From positions 1 to 10,564 of the forward strand of contig DBEH01000016.1 in NCBI GenBank assembly GCA_002294005.1: DNA of 10,564 bases. Reading direction: 5' to 3'. Positions 1 to 6,460 of this stretch are shown here, piece by piece. The stretch's first letter is position 1, and each line of letters starts with the position of its first letter. The notes below the pieces were generated by a model. That model was not told where the DNA came from. It ran no database searches and saw only the letters and a list, made by a program, of their open reading frames with translations. The position numbers and the translations under genes were made by a program. Source of the DNA: Firmicutes bacterium UBA911. GTDB lineage: Bacteria > Bacillota > Desulfotomaculia > Desulfotomaculales > Desulforudaceae.

Positions 1-1812
1 GCCAGTCCCCATTTTCCCCAGTTCGGCGTGGTAGCGTTCGGCGCGGCCGCCCACCGCGGTGGCGAAGTTGTGCAGCATGGCGATAAAGTCCCGGATCTGG
101 GCGGCGTCGGCGGCATCCAGGTCCAGTTTGCGGGTGCGCACCAGGAGGTCCAAGTTGCTGACCGTGCGCCGGATGATTTTCTGATAGGCGGTGTGGTTCA
201 GTATTTGGTTGAGCCGGGGCACCGCCGTGCTCAGCTGACCCGCCAGCGCGGGTATCCCGGCCGTCGTTTTGCGGATCTCCCGGTTCTGGTCGTGCAGGGG
301 GGCCAGCGCCAGTACGGCGGCGGTGGCCGTCTCACGCAGGGCGGTCAGTTCCCGGCGCACGGTGGCCAGCGGCTCCCGGAGTTTTTCCAGGATTTCCTCC
401 GGAGACGGCCGTTCGAGGCGCAATTCCGGGCGGGTGAAGCGCCGGTCGGCCTGCTCCCGCGCCCAGGCGGCGAAGTCCACCGGAGTAGTGCCCGCGATGG
501 GCAGGCCGGTGCGCGAAGCGTTGTAAACCCGCACGTCCCGCCGGCCGGCCTCGGCGATGTACATTTCCAGCTCGCGCAGCATCGTCAAAAGCTGCCTGGT
601 GGTATAGGCCGTTTCCCCGGCGATGTTGGTCCGGGGCAGGTAGTCGGTGACCGTGGTTTTTCTGGTCGCGCCGGCGTAGAAATGCTCCGGGTCCAGGAAG
701 GACAAGTCCTGCCCCAGGAGGATGATTTCCGGACAGCCGAGGTCGAGGATGAACTTGAAAGTGGGGATGGCTACCGAGGCGGCGTCCGGCAAAACGCCCT
801 TATGGTTAAAGCCGGCCAACTCACCCAGCCATTGGGGCAAATGCTCCTGGTCCGCGAAGGCGGACACTTTCGGTCCCCGGAATTCGGCCGCCACCCGGGG
901 GTGCAGGGAGGAAAAAAAGACCAGCGTGGTAGCGGGCAGGTCCAGATAGTCCTTTAAAGCGGCGTAGTTGGCCTCGCCGGGGTCGATGGAAACCACGTAA
1001 TCGGGGTGAATGCCGGCCTGGACCAGTGGGATAAGGCCGGTGCCCGCCGCGATGATCGGCACCCGGCCGGCCAGGCCGCGCAAAGTTTCCAGGTGTTCGC
1101 TCAGCGAAGGCCCGGCGGCCGCCATCACCACCGGGGTAGCGGTCAGGCCGTCCAGGAGGTCGGAGACGCCGGGATTGGCGAAAACCGCAAACAGATTGGC
1201 CATGCTGTTTTCAAGCCACACATCTTTCCAATGCTCCCGGGTCGCCAATCCCACCCGGATGTGGCGCAGAGAATCCAATACCCCCTGCCGCCATTGTTGG
1301 TGGGCTTGCTCAAACAAGTCGCAATAAGCCGGTATTTCGGCCACCTTCACTTCCCCGGCAAAAGTGCCCTGCGTAATCACGTTAAAGACCGGGCTGTCGA
1401 CCGAGAAGTCAAGTGTGGGTTGGATGAACACCCGCTTATGCCTGATGAGGTGGCGCACGTCACGGAGTTCCAGCAGCCGCCGCCACCATCCGGGTTCGGT
1501 TTCAAAAACCATGAAGTGGGCGCCGGGGTCTTTTTGGAGCAGCGCCTCCAGGTGGTACCCCAGACCCAGCCCGAAAACGAGATAAACCCGGCCGGTCGCG
1601 GAGAGGTCGTTGACTAAGCCCGCCGCCCAGGCGTTAGCCTCGCGGCGCGGATCGTACCGGCTGGCGAGCGGCTGATCCCGCCACACCGGAACCCGGTCGC
1701 CGTTTTTGGCGGTAATTACCGCCAAACCACCCACGGCGGGCGAGTTTTCGAGCAACGCGGCCAGTGCCGGATCGCGGCGCCGGAGGGCGCGCAGATTCCG
1801 TTCCCAAATCAC
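1..1812 (-). CDS. maf: Maf-type flagellin glycosyltransferase (MptE-like/DUF115 protein), 3' end cut off by window
   Basis: The frame stays open for 604 codons from a GTG at 1812 to the window edge, so the C-terminus is missing. Visible motifs fit the motility-associated-factor family: FGLGLGYHLE at residues 80-89 (the N-terminal glycine-rich motif), MAAAGPSL with GPS at about 234-236 (the nucleotide-binding core shared with 6-hydroxymethylpterin pyrophosphokinase MptE), SIDPGE at 275-280 and LLGQDLSF at 365-372. Family members in flagellated bacteria transfer pseudaminic or legionaminic acid to flagellin serine/threonine in the cytoplasm before export. The start is well fixed: an in-frame stop lies three codons upstream, and the GTG overlaps the TGA of the preceding gene (GTGA), which suggests translational coupling. 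The C-terminal part from about residue 440 is helical and charged. The adjacent pathway genes suggest that pseudaminic acid is the donor sugar; that is inference from context. Confidence 0.92.
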   Translation of the reverse strand, partial: MIWERNLRALRRRDPALAALLENSPAVGGLAVITAKNGDRVPVWRDQPLASRYDPRREANAWAAGLVNDLSATGRVYLVFGLGLGYHLEALLQKDPGAHFMVFETEPGWWRRLLELRDVRHLIRHKRVFIQPTLDFSVDSPVFNVITQGTFAGEVKVAEIPAYCDLFEQAHQQWRQGVLDSLRHIRVGLATREHWKDVWLENSMANLFAVFANPGVSDLLDGLTATPVVMAAAGPSLSEHLETLRGLAGRVPIIAAGTGLIPLVQAGIHPDYVVSIDPGEANYAALKDYLDLPATTLVFFSSLHPRVAAEFRGPKVSAFADQEHLPQWLGELAGFNHKGVLPDAASVAIPTFKFILDLGCPEIILLGQDLSFLDPEHFYAGATRKTTVTDYLPRTNIAGETAYTTRQLLTMLRELEMYIAEAGRRDVRVYNASRTGLPIAGTTPVDFAAWAREQADRRFTRPELRLERPSPEEILEKLREPLATVRRELTALRETATAAVLALAPLHDQNREIRKTTAGIPALAGQLSTAVPRLNQILNHTAYQKIIRRTVSNLDLLVRTRKLDLDAADAAQIRDFIAMLHNFATAVGGRAERYHAELGKMGTG

Positions 1813-2378
1813 TGTTGCTCACCATCCGCCTGCCTGCCAATGGGTACGGCCACTTCGATGCGGGCCAGCCGGTCACTGAGTCCCTCCAGCGTACCCTGCA
1901 ACTCATAAAGCAGAAAATCTCCCTGTTGGACAGCCTGGTTCGCCTCCGCGACCTGGAGCAATTCCCGGGCCGCGTCCCGCAGGCGCTCCGGCCAGCCGGC
2001 GAGCCCGTAACCGCGGGCCGAAAGCTGAACACTCAACGCCTGTAGATACTCCAGGGTCTCCGCTAATTGTACCAGTATGTCCGGGGAACCCTGGCCGCCG
2101 TAAAAACGGTCGGCGATGCCAGGCAGCCGCTGGATCCAGCGGTCGAGAAAACCGCGGGCCTCGGCCAGCGTGGCGGCGAGCAGCTCGGATTCGGAAAAAA
2201 ACACCAGCGTCACCCGTGTTTCGCCGTCAAGCTGTTGGAGGCGGTCTTCTATTTCCGCGAAAAAAACCAGTTCGCCCGCCTCGGCGCGGTAAAGGTAAAG
2301 GCCTTTCCGGAGGTGTTCGGCGGTCAATTCGGGCCACCGGCTCAAGGCCTCCGCGACGGGCAAGGTAATCTCTTTCAA
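1809..2378 (-). CDS. Uncharacterised 189-aa helical protein coupled to maf
   Basis: I do not recognise this protein. The chosen start is TTG at 2378, preceded by AAGGAG at 2389-2394 with a 10-nt gap. An in-frame ATG at 2471 would add 31 residues, but those are encoded by a GC-rich repeat and look non-coding. The product (MKEITLPVAEALSRWPELTA at the N-terminus) is soluble, has no signal peptide or membrane segment, and is rich in Leu, Ala and Glu. A stretch near residues 37-70 (LVFF, TLVFF) could form beta strands; the rest looks like amphipathic helices. Its stop overlaps the Maf start by 4 nt, so the two are almost certainly co-translated. A role with Maf, for example a flagellin-glycosylation accessory or flagellar protein, is inference from coupling only. 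Codon use is like the neighbouring genes, supporting a real gene. Confidence 0.75.
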   Translation of the reverse strand: MKEITLPVAEALSRWPELTAEHLRKGLYLYRAEAGELVFFAEIEDRLQQLDGETRVTLVFFSESELLAATLAEARGFLDRWIQRLPGIADRFYGGQGSPDILVQLAETLEYLQALSVQLSARGYGLAGWPERLRDAARELLQVAEANQAVQQGDFLLYELQGTLEGLSDRLARIEVAVPIGRQADGEQQ

Positions 2379-2388
2379 CCAAGACCAA

Positions 2389-2394
2389 CTCCTT
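2389..2394 (-). promoter_or_regulatory. Shine-Dalgarno site deciding the start of the maf-linked gene
   Basis: AAGGAG on the minus strand lies 10 nt before the TTG at 2378. It is the only good ribosome binding site in frame with the long reading frame and lies 2 bp from the edge of repeat copy A. It argues for the TTG start rather than the ATG at 2471. Confidence 0.6.
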
Positions 2395-2396
2395 CC

Positions 2397-2456
2397 GGGG
2401 AGATTGCCCTTCGGGCTCCAGAGGGGCTGCCTCCTTTCCCAGGGGGACGTTCCCCT
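2397..2456 (-). repeat. GC-rich palindromic repeat, copy A (60 bp)
   Basis: Read on the minus strand, this begins AGGGGAACGTCCCC, continues through GGGAAAGGAGGCAGCCC and ends GAAGGGCAATCTCCCC. The same order of blocks occurs in copy B on the plus strand at 5106-5228 (AGGGGACAGTCTCCCC, then GAGGAAAGGGGGCAGTCC, and near the end CCCAAAGGGGATTGCTCCCC). About 28 of the first 33 positions agree by eye, with one single-base gap. Copy A lacks the central hairpin insert of copy B. Its ends are short inverted repeats (GGGGA/TCCCC). It lies just upstream of the ribosome binding site of the maf-linked gene. Confidence 0.6.
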
Positions 2457-2480
2457 GCCGGCCGGCAACATTGTCGCTCA

Positions 2481-2505
2481 TTCCCACCTCTCACTTCCCA
2501 CCTCT
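2481..2505. repeat. 11-bp direct repeat, period 14
   Basis: TTCCCACCTCT occurs at 2481-2491 and again at 2495-2505, separated by CAC. On the minus strand each copy reads AGAGGTGGGAA and resembles a strong ribosome binding site. The proximal one precedes an ATG at 2479-2481, whose frame is not that of the 189-aa gene. It may be an operator or the relic of an earlier gene start. Confidence 0.6.
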
Positions 2506-2673
2506 AACCTTGTCGGCTGCTTTTCAGGCGGCTTGACGATTTTAAGAATTGCCGGCTGTTCTTACTTGCACAATTCTGTGGTTGAGCAGGGTTTTCCTGG
2601 TTCGAGTAGAAATATGTCGCAGTATCTGGCTGAAGCGATTTCAAGAGGTGAAGGTCGGAGGCGGGTGTAAAGC

Positions 2674-3657
2674 GTGTTAAACGGCAGGTCGGTTCTGGTC
2701 ACGGGGGGTACGGGCTCGTTCGGGCAGAAATTCGTGGAGACGGTGCTCCAACGATACGAACCGCGCCGGCTGATCATCTTGAGCCGGGACGAGCTGAAAC
2801 AATACGAGATGCAGCAGGTGAAAAGCCCTGCGGAAAACCCCTGCCTGCGGTATTTTCTCGGTGATGTGCGCGACAAGGACCGGCTTTACCGCGCTTTTTA
2901 CGGCGTCGACCTTGTGGTGCACGCGGCGGCGCTCAAACAAGTACCGGCCGCCGAGTACAACCCCTTCGAAGTGGTCCGGACCAACATCATCGGCACGCAG
3001 AACGTCATCGACGCCGCCATCGATAACGGGGTCCAAAAGGTCATTGCTCTTAGCACCGATAAGGCGGTGAACCCGGTAAACCTTTACGGGGCGACCAAAC
3101 TGTGCCTGGAGAGACTGGTGGTGGCGGCGAATTCCTACGCCGGCGGCCGCACCAAATTCAGCGTGGTCCGCTACGGCAACGTGGTCGGCAGCCGGGGCAG
3201 CGTGGTGCCCGTGTTCCTCAAGCAAAAAAAGGCGCACGTTTTGACCGTCACCGACGAGCGGATGACCCGTTTTTGGATCACCCTGGAACAGGGAGTGTCG
3301 TTTGTGCTCGGTTGCCTGGAGAATATGCACGGCGGCGAGGTTTTTGTGCCGAAGATTCCCAGTATGCGGATCATTGACCTGGCCCGGACCGTTTGTCCCC
3401 ACTGCCGGATTCAGTTTATCGGCGTCCGCCCGGGAGAAAAGCTCCACGAGTTGCTCATCTCCAAGGACGAGGCGCGTAACGTCGTGGACCATGGAGACTA
3501 CTTCGTGGTGCAACCCTCTTTTCCGTTTTGGAAATCCAAAGTTGAACAACAAGGGCGGCCGATCCCGGAGGAATGGGAATACGCGAGCGACACTAACGAG
3601 CAGTGGCTGGAAAAAGGCCGGATGCAGGAGCTGATCAATCAATTAACAACAGACTAA
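2674..3657 (+). CDS. pseB: UDP-N-acetylglucosamine 4,6-dehydratase (inverting), PseB
   Basis: First enzyme of pseudaminic acid synthesis: it dehydrates UDP-GlcNAc and inverts C5 to give UDP-2-acetamido-2,6-dideoxy-beta-L-arabino-hexos-4-ulose. At 327 residues it has the length of the soluble short-chain (extended SDR) PseB/FlaA1 class, not the long membrane-bound PglF type. The NADP-binding TGGTGSFG lies at residues 10-17. The STDK motif at 127-130 and the YxxxK pair Y138/K142 carry the catalytic Asp, Lys and Tyr with the FlaA1 spacing (Lys to Tyr 8 residues). VRPGEKLHE at 251-259 is the usual C-terminal signature. GTG at 2674 is the first start after an in-frame TAA at 2668, and the N-terminus matches the family. 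GGAGG at 2657-2661 is 12 nt away, slightly far. A CxxC (C241, C244) sits in a region that in relatives normally lacks cysteines. The gene overlaps the next frame by 55 nt. Confidence 0.96.
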   Translation: MLNGRSVLVTGGTGSFGQKFVETVLQRYEPRRLIILSRDELKQYEMQQVKSPAENPCLRYFLGDVRDKDRLYRAFYGVDLVVHAAALKQVPAAEYNPFEVVRTNIIGTQNVIDAAIDNGVQKVIALSTDKAVNPVNLYGATKLCLERLVVAANSYAGGRTKFSVVRYGNVVGSRGSVVPVFLKQKKAHVLTVTDERMTRFWITLEQGVSFVLGCLENMHGGEVFVPKIPSMRIIDLARTVCPHCRIQFIGVRPGEKLHELLISKDEARNVVDHGDYFVVQPSFPFWKSKVEQQGRPIPEEWEYASDTNEQWLEKGRMQELINQLTTD

Positions 3658-5279
3658 TCATTCGTGCCGATGCCAATGCACGGATCGGTACGGGCCACCT
3701 GATGCGCTGCCTGGCCCTGGCCCAAGCCTGGCGGGAGCACGGCGGGGAGACGGTTTTTGTTACGGCCTGTGACAGTCTCGCTTTGAAGCAGCGGCTTTGG
3801 AACGAAGGGTTTGACGTGGTGGAAATACAGGGCGCGCATCCGGACCCTGTGGATGCAAGGACAATAATGAACGTGCTGGCGGCGCATCCCGGAGCCTGGC
3901 TGGTGCTGGACGGTTATCACTTTGATTCCGCCTATCAGCGGTTGGTTAAAGAAAGAGAAACAGGCCGCCGGTTGCTGGTTATTGACGACACGGCTCATCT
4001 TGACCGCTATGATGCGGATATCGTTTTGAATCAGAACATTCATGCCCGCAGGCTGCATTATTCCCGCGCACCTTGCACGCGGTTGCTTTTGGGCACGAGG
4101 TACGTGCTGTTGCGCCGGGAGTTTTGGGCCTGGCGTGGTCACCGGAGAGAGGTTCCCGCAATAGCGAAGAAGGTCCTGGTGACGATGGGCGGCAGCGATC
4201 CTGACAATGTCACCTTGAAGGTCATCCAAGCCCTGGTTCGCACCGATATTCCGGATCTGGAAGCGGTGGTGGTCATCGGCCCATCGAACCCGCACCGGGA
4301 GGCGTTGCGCCGGGCGGCCGAATCCAGCCCGTTTCCCGTCAGCTTAGTCGAGAATGTTGAAAACATGCCGGAGTTGATGGCGTGGGCCGATATGGCTGTT
4401 TCGGCCGGGGGAACCACGGTGTGTGAACTTTTGTTTTTGGGAGTTCCTACACTGGCCTTGCCGATCGCCGACAACCAGCGGGAAATCATGAGCATCTTGA
4501 CCGAGTGGGGTTTCGTGGATGGTCCGGATCAGGATCCAGACGAAATCGGAGCAGAGGCAAATTGCCCGATTGGCATAAAAATGCAGCACCTTGTTTTGGA
4601 CGGTGATAGGCGTACTCTCCTTGCGCGGCGCGGCCGGCAACTGGTCGACGGGCACGGCGTACTGCGCGTTGCGGAGGTGCTGAGGGGTCAAGCGGCGGGA
4701 GGTATCCACCTTCGCCCGGTTTCTCCCGAGGATTGTTTTCTTTTATGGGAGTGGGCGAATGATCCTGTAGTACGCGCCCATTCTTTCTCACCGGAGTCCA
4801 TACCTTGGGCTCAACATGTCAAATGGTTCCAAAGTAAAAGGGAAGATCCTGATACCGTGCATTTTATCGCCACAAATGAAAAATCGACCCCTATTGGGCA
4901 AGTTAGATTCGATATACACAGCACAAAAGCGGAGATTTCTTTAAGTTTAAATGCGCCTTTTCGGGGGCGGGGATTGGCAACTGAATTGATTCGTTTGGCT
5001 GTTGAAGAGCTTTTTCGCATCGCCCCGTCTGTTGTATCTGTTCAAGCCCACGTAAAACCAACCAATCAAGCATCTATTCGCGTCTTTGAAAGGGCTGGAT
5101 TTAAGAAGGGGACAGTCTCCCCGAGGAAAGGGGGCAGTCCGGGTACCGCCGCGCCGACGGGTACCGGTCATGAGCGGCCGGCACCCGTCGGGACCCAAAG
5201 GGGATTGCTCCCCAGGGACCATCCCCTTACCCCAGGTAAACAGGCGGCGGTGTATTTGAGTTTGGCAAGAGGCGATTAA
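3603..5279 (+). CDS. pseG-pseH: Bifunctional PseG-PseH: UDP-sugar hydrolase fused to GNAT N-acetyltransferase
   Basis: Residues 17-360 are PseG/SpsG, a GT-B-like hydrolase that removes UDP from UDP-2,4-diacetamido-2,4,6-trideoxy-beta-L-altropyranose. GTGHLMRC has the catalytic His at 32, GGSDP lies at 196-200, and a late motif AGGTTVCELLFLGVP is present. Residues 367-558 are a GNAT domain of the PseH type, which acetylates the C4 amine made by PseC. It begins IHLRPVSPEDC, has the acetyl-CoA loop RGRGLA at 454-459, and RAGF at 497-500. Residues 502-542 are encoded by repeat copy B, after which a beta-strand-like tail (QAAVYLSLARGD) resumes. The start is uncertain: GTG 3603 lies inside pseB with a weak ribosome site, while AGGAG at 3626-3630 could serve an ATT at 3642, which would begin the protein at MNNRLIIRADANARIGTGH, like other PseG proteins. 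GC falls to about 46% in the GNAT half. The stop overlaps the ATG at 5279 (TAATG). Confidence 0.92.
   Translation: MAGKRPDAGADQSINNRLIIRADANARIGTGHLMRCLALAQAWREHGGETVFVTACDSLALKQRLWNEGFDVVEIQGAHPDPVDARTIMNVLAAHPGAWLVLDGYHFDSAYQRLVKERETGRRLLVIDDTAHLDRYDADIVLNQNIHARRLHYSRAPCTRLLLGTRYVLLRREFWAWRGHRREVPAIAKKVLVTMGGSDPDNVTLKVIQALVRTDIPDLEAVVVIGPSNPHREALRRAAESSPFPVSLVENVENMPELMAWADMAVSAGGTTVCELLFLGVPTLALPIADNQREIMSILTEWGFVDGPDQDPDEIGAEANCPIGIKMQHLVLDGDRRTLLARRGRQLVDGHGVLRVAEVLRGQAAGGIHLRPVSPEDCFLLWEWANDPVVRAHSFSPESIPWAQHVKWFQSKREDPDTVHFIATNEKSTPIGQVRFDIHSTKAEISLSLNAPFRGRGLATELIRLAVEELFRIAPSVVSVQAHVKPTNQASIRVFERAGFKKGTVSPRKGGSPGTAAPTGTGHERPAPVGTQRGLLPRDHPLTPGKQAAVYLSLARGD
5106..5228 (+). repeat. Palindromic repeat, copy B (123 bp), inserted in frame in the pseH domain
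   Basis: The element starts AAGGGGACAGTC and ends GACCATCCCCTT, imperfect terminal inverted repeats of 12 bp with 2 mismatches (the outer 7 bp are perfect). It is GC-rich inside an AT-richer host gene, and its 123 bp equal 41 codons, so the reading frame stays open across it. It encodes a low-complexity Gly/Pro/Arg-rich stretch unlike any GNAT domain. The left and right thirds match copy A at 2397-2456 (opposite strand); the centre (about 5139-5189) is absent there. No target-site duplication is evident. It resembles REP/MITE-like or protein-coding-region palindromic elements, but the class is not established. Confidence 0.7.
5156..5189 (+). repeat. Hairpin inside repeat copy B
   Basis: GACGGGTACCGG and CCGGCACCCGTC form a 12-bp stem with one mismatch around a 10-nt loop (TCATGAGCGG). 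It lies in the central part of copy B that copy A lacks. There is no T-tract after it, so it is not an intrinsic terminator; it would be a stable structure inside the pseGH mRNA. Confidence 0.65.
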
Positions 5280-5410
5280 TGCTTTGTCGTAAACAAGTGG
5301 GAAACTATCGGTGGATCTTTTCAACGTTTTCCGGAAGACAGTGGGCTTTCATCACATCTATGGATGGTGGCGAGAAAAATATAAACGGGCGGGGGGCGGC
5401 AGCGTATAAC
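5280..5410 (+). other. Leader between the pseGH stop and the conserved pseI start
   Basis: This 131-bp stretch is open in the pseI frame from an ATG at 5279 that overlaps the pseGH stop (TAATG) and has AGAGG 6 nt upstream. The 44 residues it would encode (MLCRKQVGNY at the start) do not look like any NeuB/PseI N-terminus, and third-position GC is about half, well below pseI itself. It may be an untranslated spacer or a non-conserved N-terminal extension. Confidence 0.45.
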
Positions 5411-6457
5411 ATGTGCCTTGAAATCGACGGCCGGAAAATTGGTGCCGGTCAACCGGTGTATATCGTGGCGGAGATATCGGCCAACCACAACCAAAAGTTC
5501 GATCAAGCCGTGGAACTCGTCAAAGCCGCCAAGAAAACCGGTGCGGACGCGGTCAAGCTCCAAACCTTTACACCCGATACGCTGACCATCGAGAGCAACA
5601 GACCGGAATTCCGTGCGGGGGGCGGAACATTGTGGGATGGCAAAACCCTGTACAACCTCTACGCCGAAGCCTGCACGCCCTGGGAATGGCAGCCCAAGCT
5701 CAAGGAAGCGGCGGAACGACTGCAACTTGATTTCTTCTCCACGGCGTTTGACCCAACAGCAGTCGACTTTCTGGAGGCAATGGACGTTCCGGTCCATAAG
5801 GTTGCCTCCTTTGAGATTGTGGATATCCCCCTCGTAGAAAAGATGGCCCGTACCGGCAAGCCGTTGCTTATTTCCACGGGCATGGCCAGCCTGGGAGAGA
5901 TCGAAGAAGCCGTCCGGGCGGCCCGCGGCGCCGGGGCGGCACAGATCGCGCTGCTCAAGTGCACCAGCGCCTACCCTGCTCCGCCGGAGCAGATGAACCT
6001 GCGCACCATTCCCCATCTGGCCCGGGCGTTTGGAGTGCCCGCCGGCCTTTCCGACCATACCCTCGGCATCGCCGTACCCGTGGCCGCCGTGGCCCTGGGT
6101 GCTTGTATCGTGGAGAAACACTTTACGCTTTCGCGGAGCATGCCGGGTCCGGACAGCGCTTTTTCACTGGAGCCGCACGAGTTCAAGGCGATGGTGGAGG
6201 CGATCCGGGCGGCGGAGAAGGCCCTGGGCGAGGTTCACTACGGCGTGAGCGAACGCGAGGCGGCGAGCAGGGTTTTCCGGCGCTCGCTTTTTGTGGTGGA
6301 AGACATGAAGGCCGGAGCGGTGTTCACAGAGGAAAACGTGCGTTCCATCCGGCCGGGACACGGCTTGCATCCGCGCCACTTGCCAGATGTACGGGGGCGC
6401 AGGGCCACGCGGGACATTCCCGCCGGCACCCCTCTCGCCTGGAACATGGTGGGTTAG
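5411..6457 (+). CDS. pseI: Pseudaminic acid synthase, PseI (NeuB/SpsE family)
   Basis: It condenses 2,4-diacetamido-2,4,6-trideoxy-L-altrose with phosphoenolpyruvate to give pseudaminic acid. From ATG 5411 the product is 348 residues, the normal family length, and begins MCLEIDGRKIGAGQPVYIVA. The NeuB-type TIM barrel shows AEISANHN at 20-27, VKLQTF at 48-53, SDHTLG at 204-209 and EKHFTL at 225-230. A C-terminal SAF (antifreeze-like) domain spans about 291-348, which caps the active site in NeuB. The ATG at 5411 has only a poor ribosome site (GGGGGGCGG, far upstream). The ATG at 5279, in frame and coupled to the pseGH stop, would add 44 non-conserved residues and is the alternative start. Legionaminic-acid synthase (NeuB/LegI) is a close relative; the PseB, PseG, PseH and PseC context favours PseI. 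The stop is 3 bp from the convergent pseC stop. Confidence 0.93.
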   Translation: MCLEIDGRKIGAGQPVYIVAEISANHNQKFDQAVELVKAAKKTGADAVKLQTFTPDTLTIESNRPEFRAGGGTLWDGKTLYNLYAEACTPWEWQPKLKEAAERLQLDFFSTAFDPTAVDFLEAMDVPVHKVASFEIVDIPLVEKMARTGKPLLISTGMASLGEIEEAVRAARGAGAAQIALLKCTSAYPAPPEQMNLRTIPHLARAFGVPAGLSDHTLGIAVPVAAVALGACIVEKHFTLSRSMPGPDSAFSLEPHEFKAMVEAIRAAEKALGEVHYGVSEREAASRVFRRSLFVVEDMKAGAVFTEENVRSIRPGHGLHPRHLPDVRGRRATRDIPAGTPLAWNMVG

Positions 6458-6460
6458 TAA

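Larger units (their letters stand above)
2379..2673. other. Divergent intergenic region between the maf-linked gene and pseB
   Basis: About 295 bp separate the two divergent genes. The region holds repeat copy A, the direct repeat at 2481-2505 and an AT-richer tract from about 2533 to 2620 (TTGACG at 2533-2538, TTGCAC at 2567-2572, and CACA/TGTG arms at 2569-2580). I could not fit a convincing -35/-10 pair with normal spacing for SigA, nor a clean SigD or Sigma-54 promoter, so the promoters are unassigned. A short frame at 2614-2670 (18 codons, MSQYLAEAISRGEG near its start) ends 3 bp before the pseB start but has no ribosome binding site; I do not call it a gene. Confidence 0.5.

Noticed and set aside
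28..957. Long plus-strand open frame (309 codons)
   Set aside because: It mirrors the codon frame of the minus-strand maf gene, which has clear family motifs; the plus translation is low-complexity Gly/Arg/Gln sequence.
1006..1617. Second long plus-strand open frame opposite maf
   Set aside because: Same shadow effect in high-GC DNA; no motif and no ribosome binding site.
2227..2487. 86-codon minus-strand frame with a good Shine-Dalgarno and ATG
   Set aside because: Most of it overlaps the 189-aa gene in another frame and is Arg/Pro/Gly-rich. It is kept only as a possible displaced start (see findings).
2533..2561. TTGACG as a -35 box for pseB
   Set aside because: The hexamer 17 bp downstream is CTGTTC and nothing close to TATAAT lies at 16-19 bp.
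2551..2572. Sigma-54 type promoter (GG/GC dyad near CCGGCTGTTCTTACTTGCAC)
   Set aside because: The spacing between GG and GC is 12 bases where 10 is required.
2404..2670. 88-codon plus-strand frame ending just before pseB
   Set aside because: It runs through the repeat and promoter region, has no ribosome site and has no homology I can recognise. Only its last 18 codons look mildly protein-like.
2677..3642. 321-codon minus-strand open frame antisense to pseB
   Set aside because: The plus-strand product is an unmistakable PseB; the antisense translation is His/Arg/Asp-rich with no recognisable domain.
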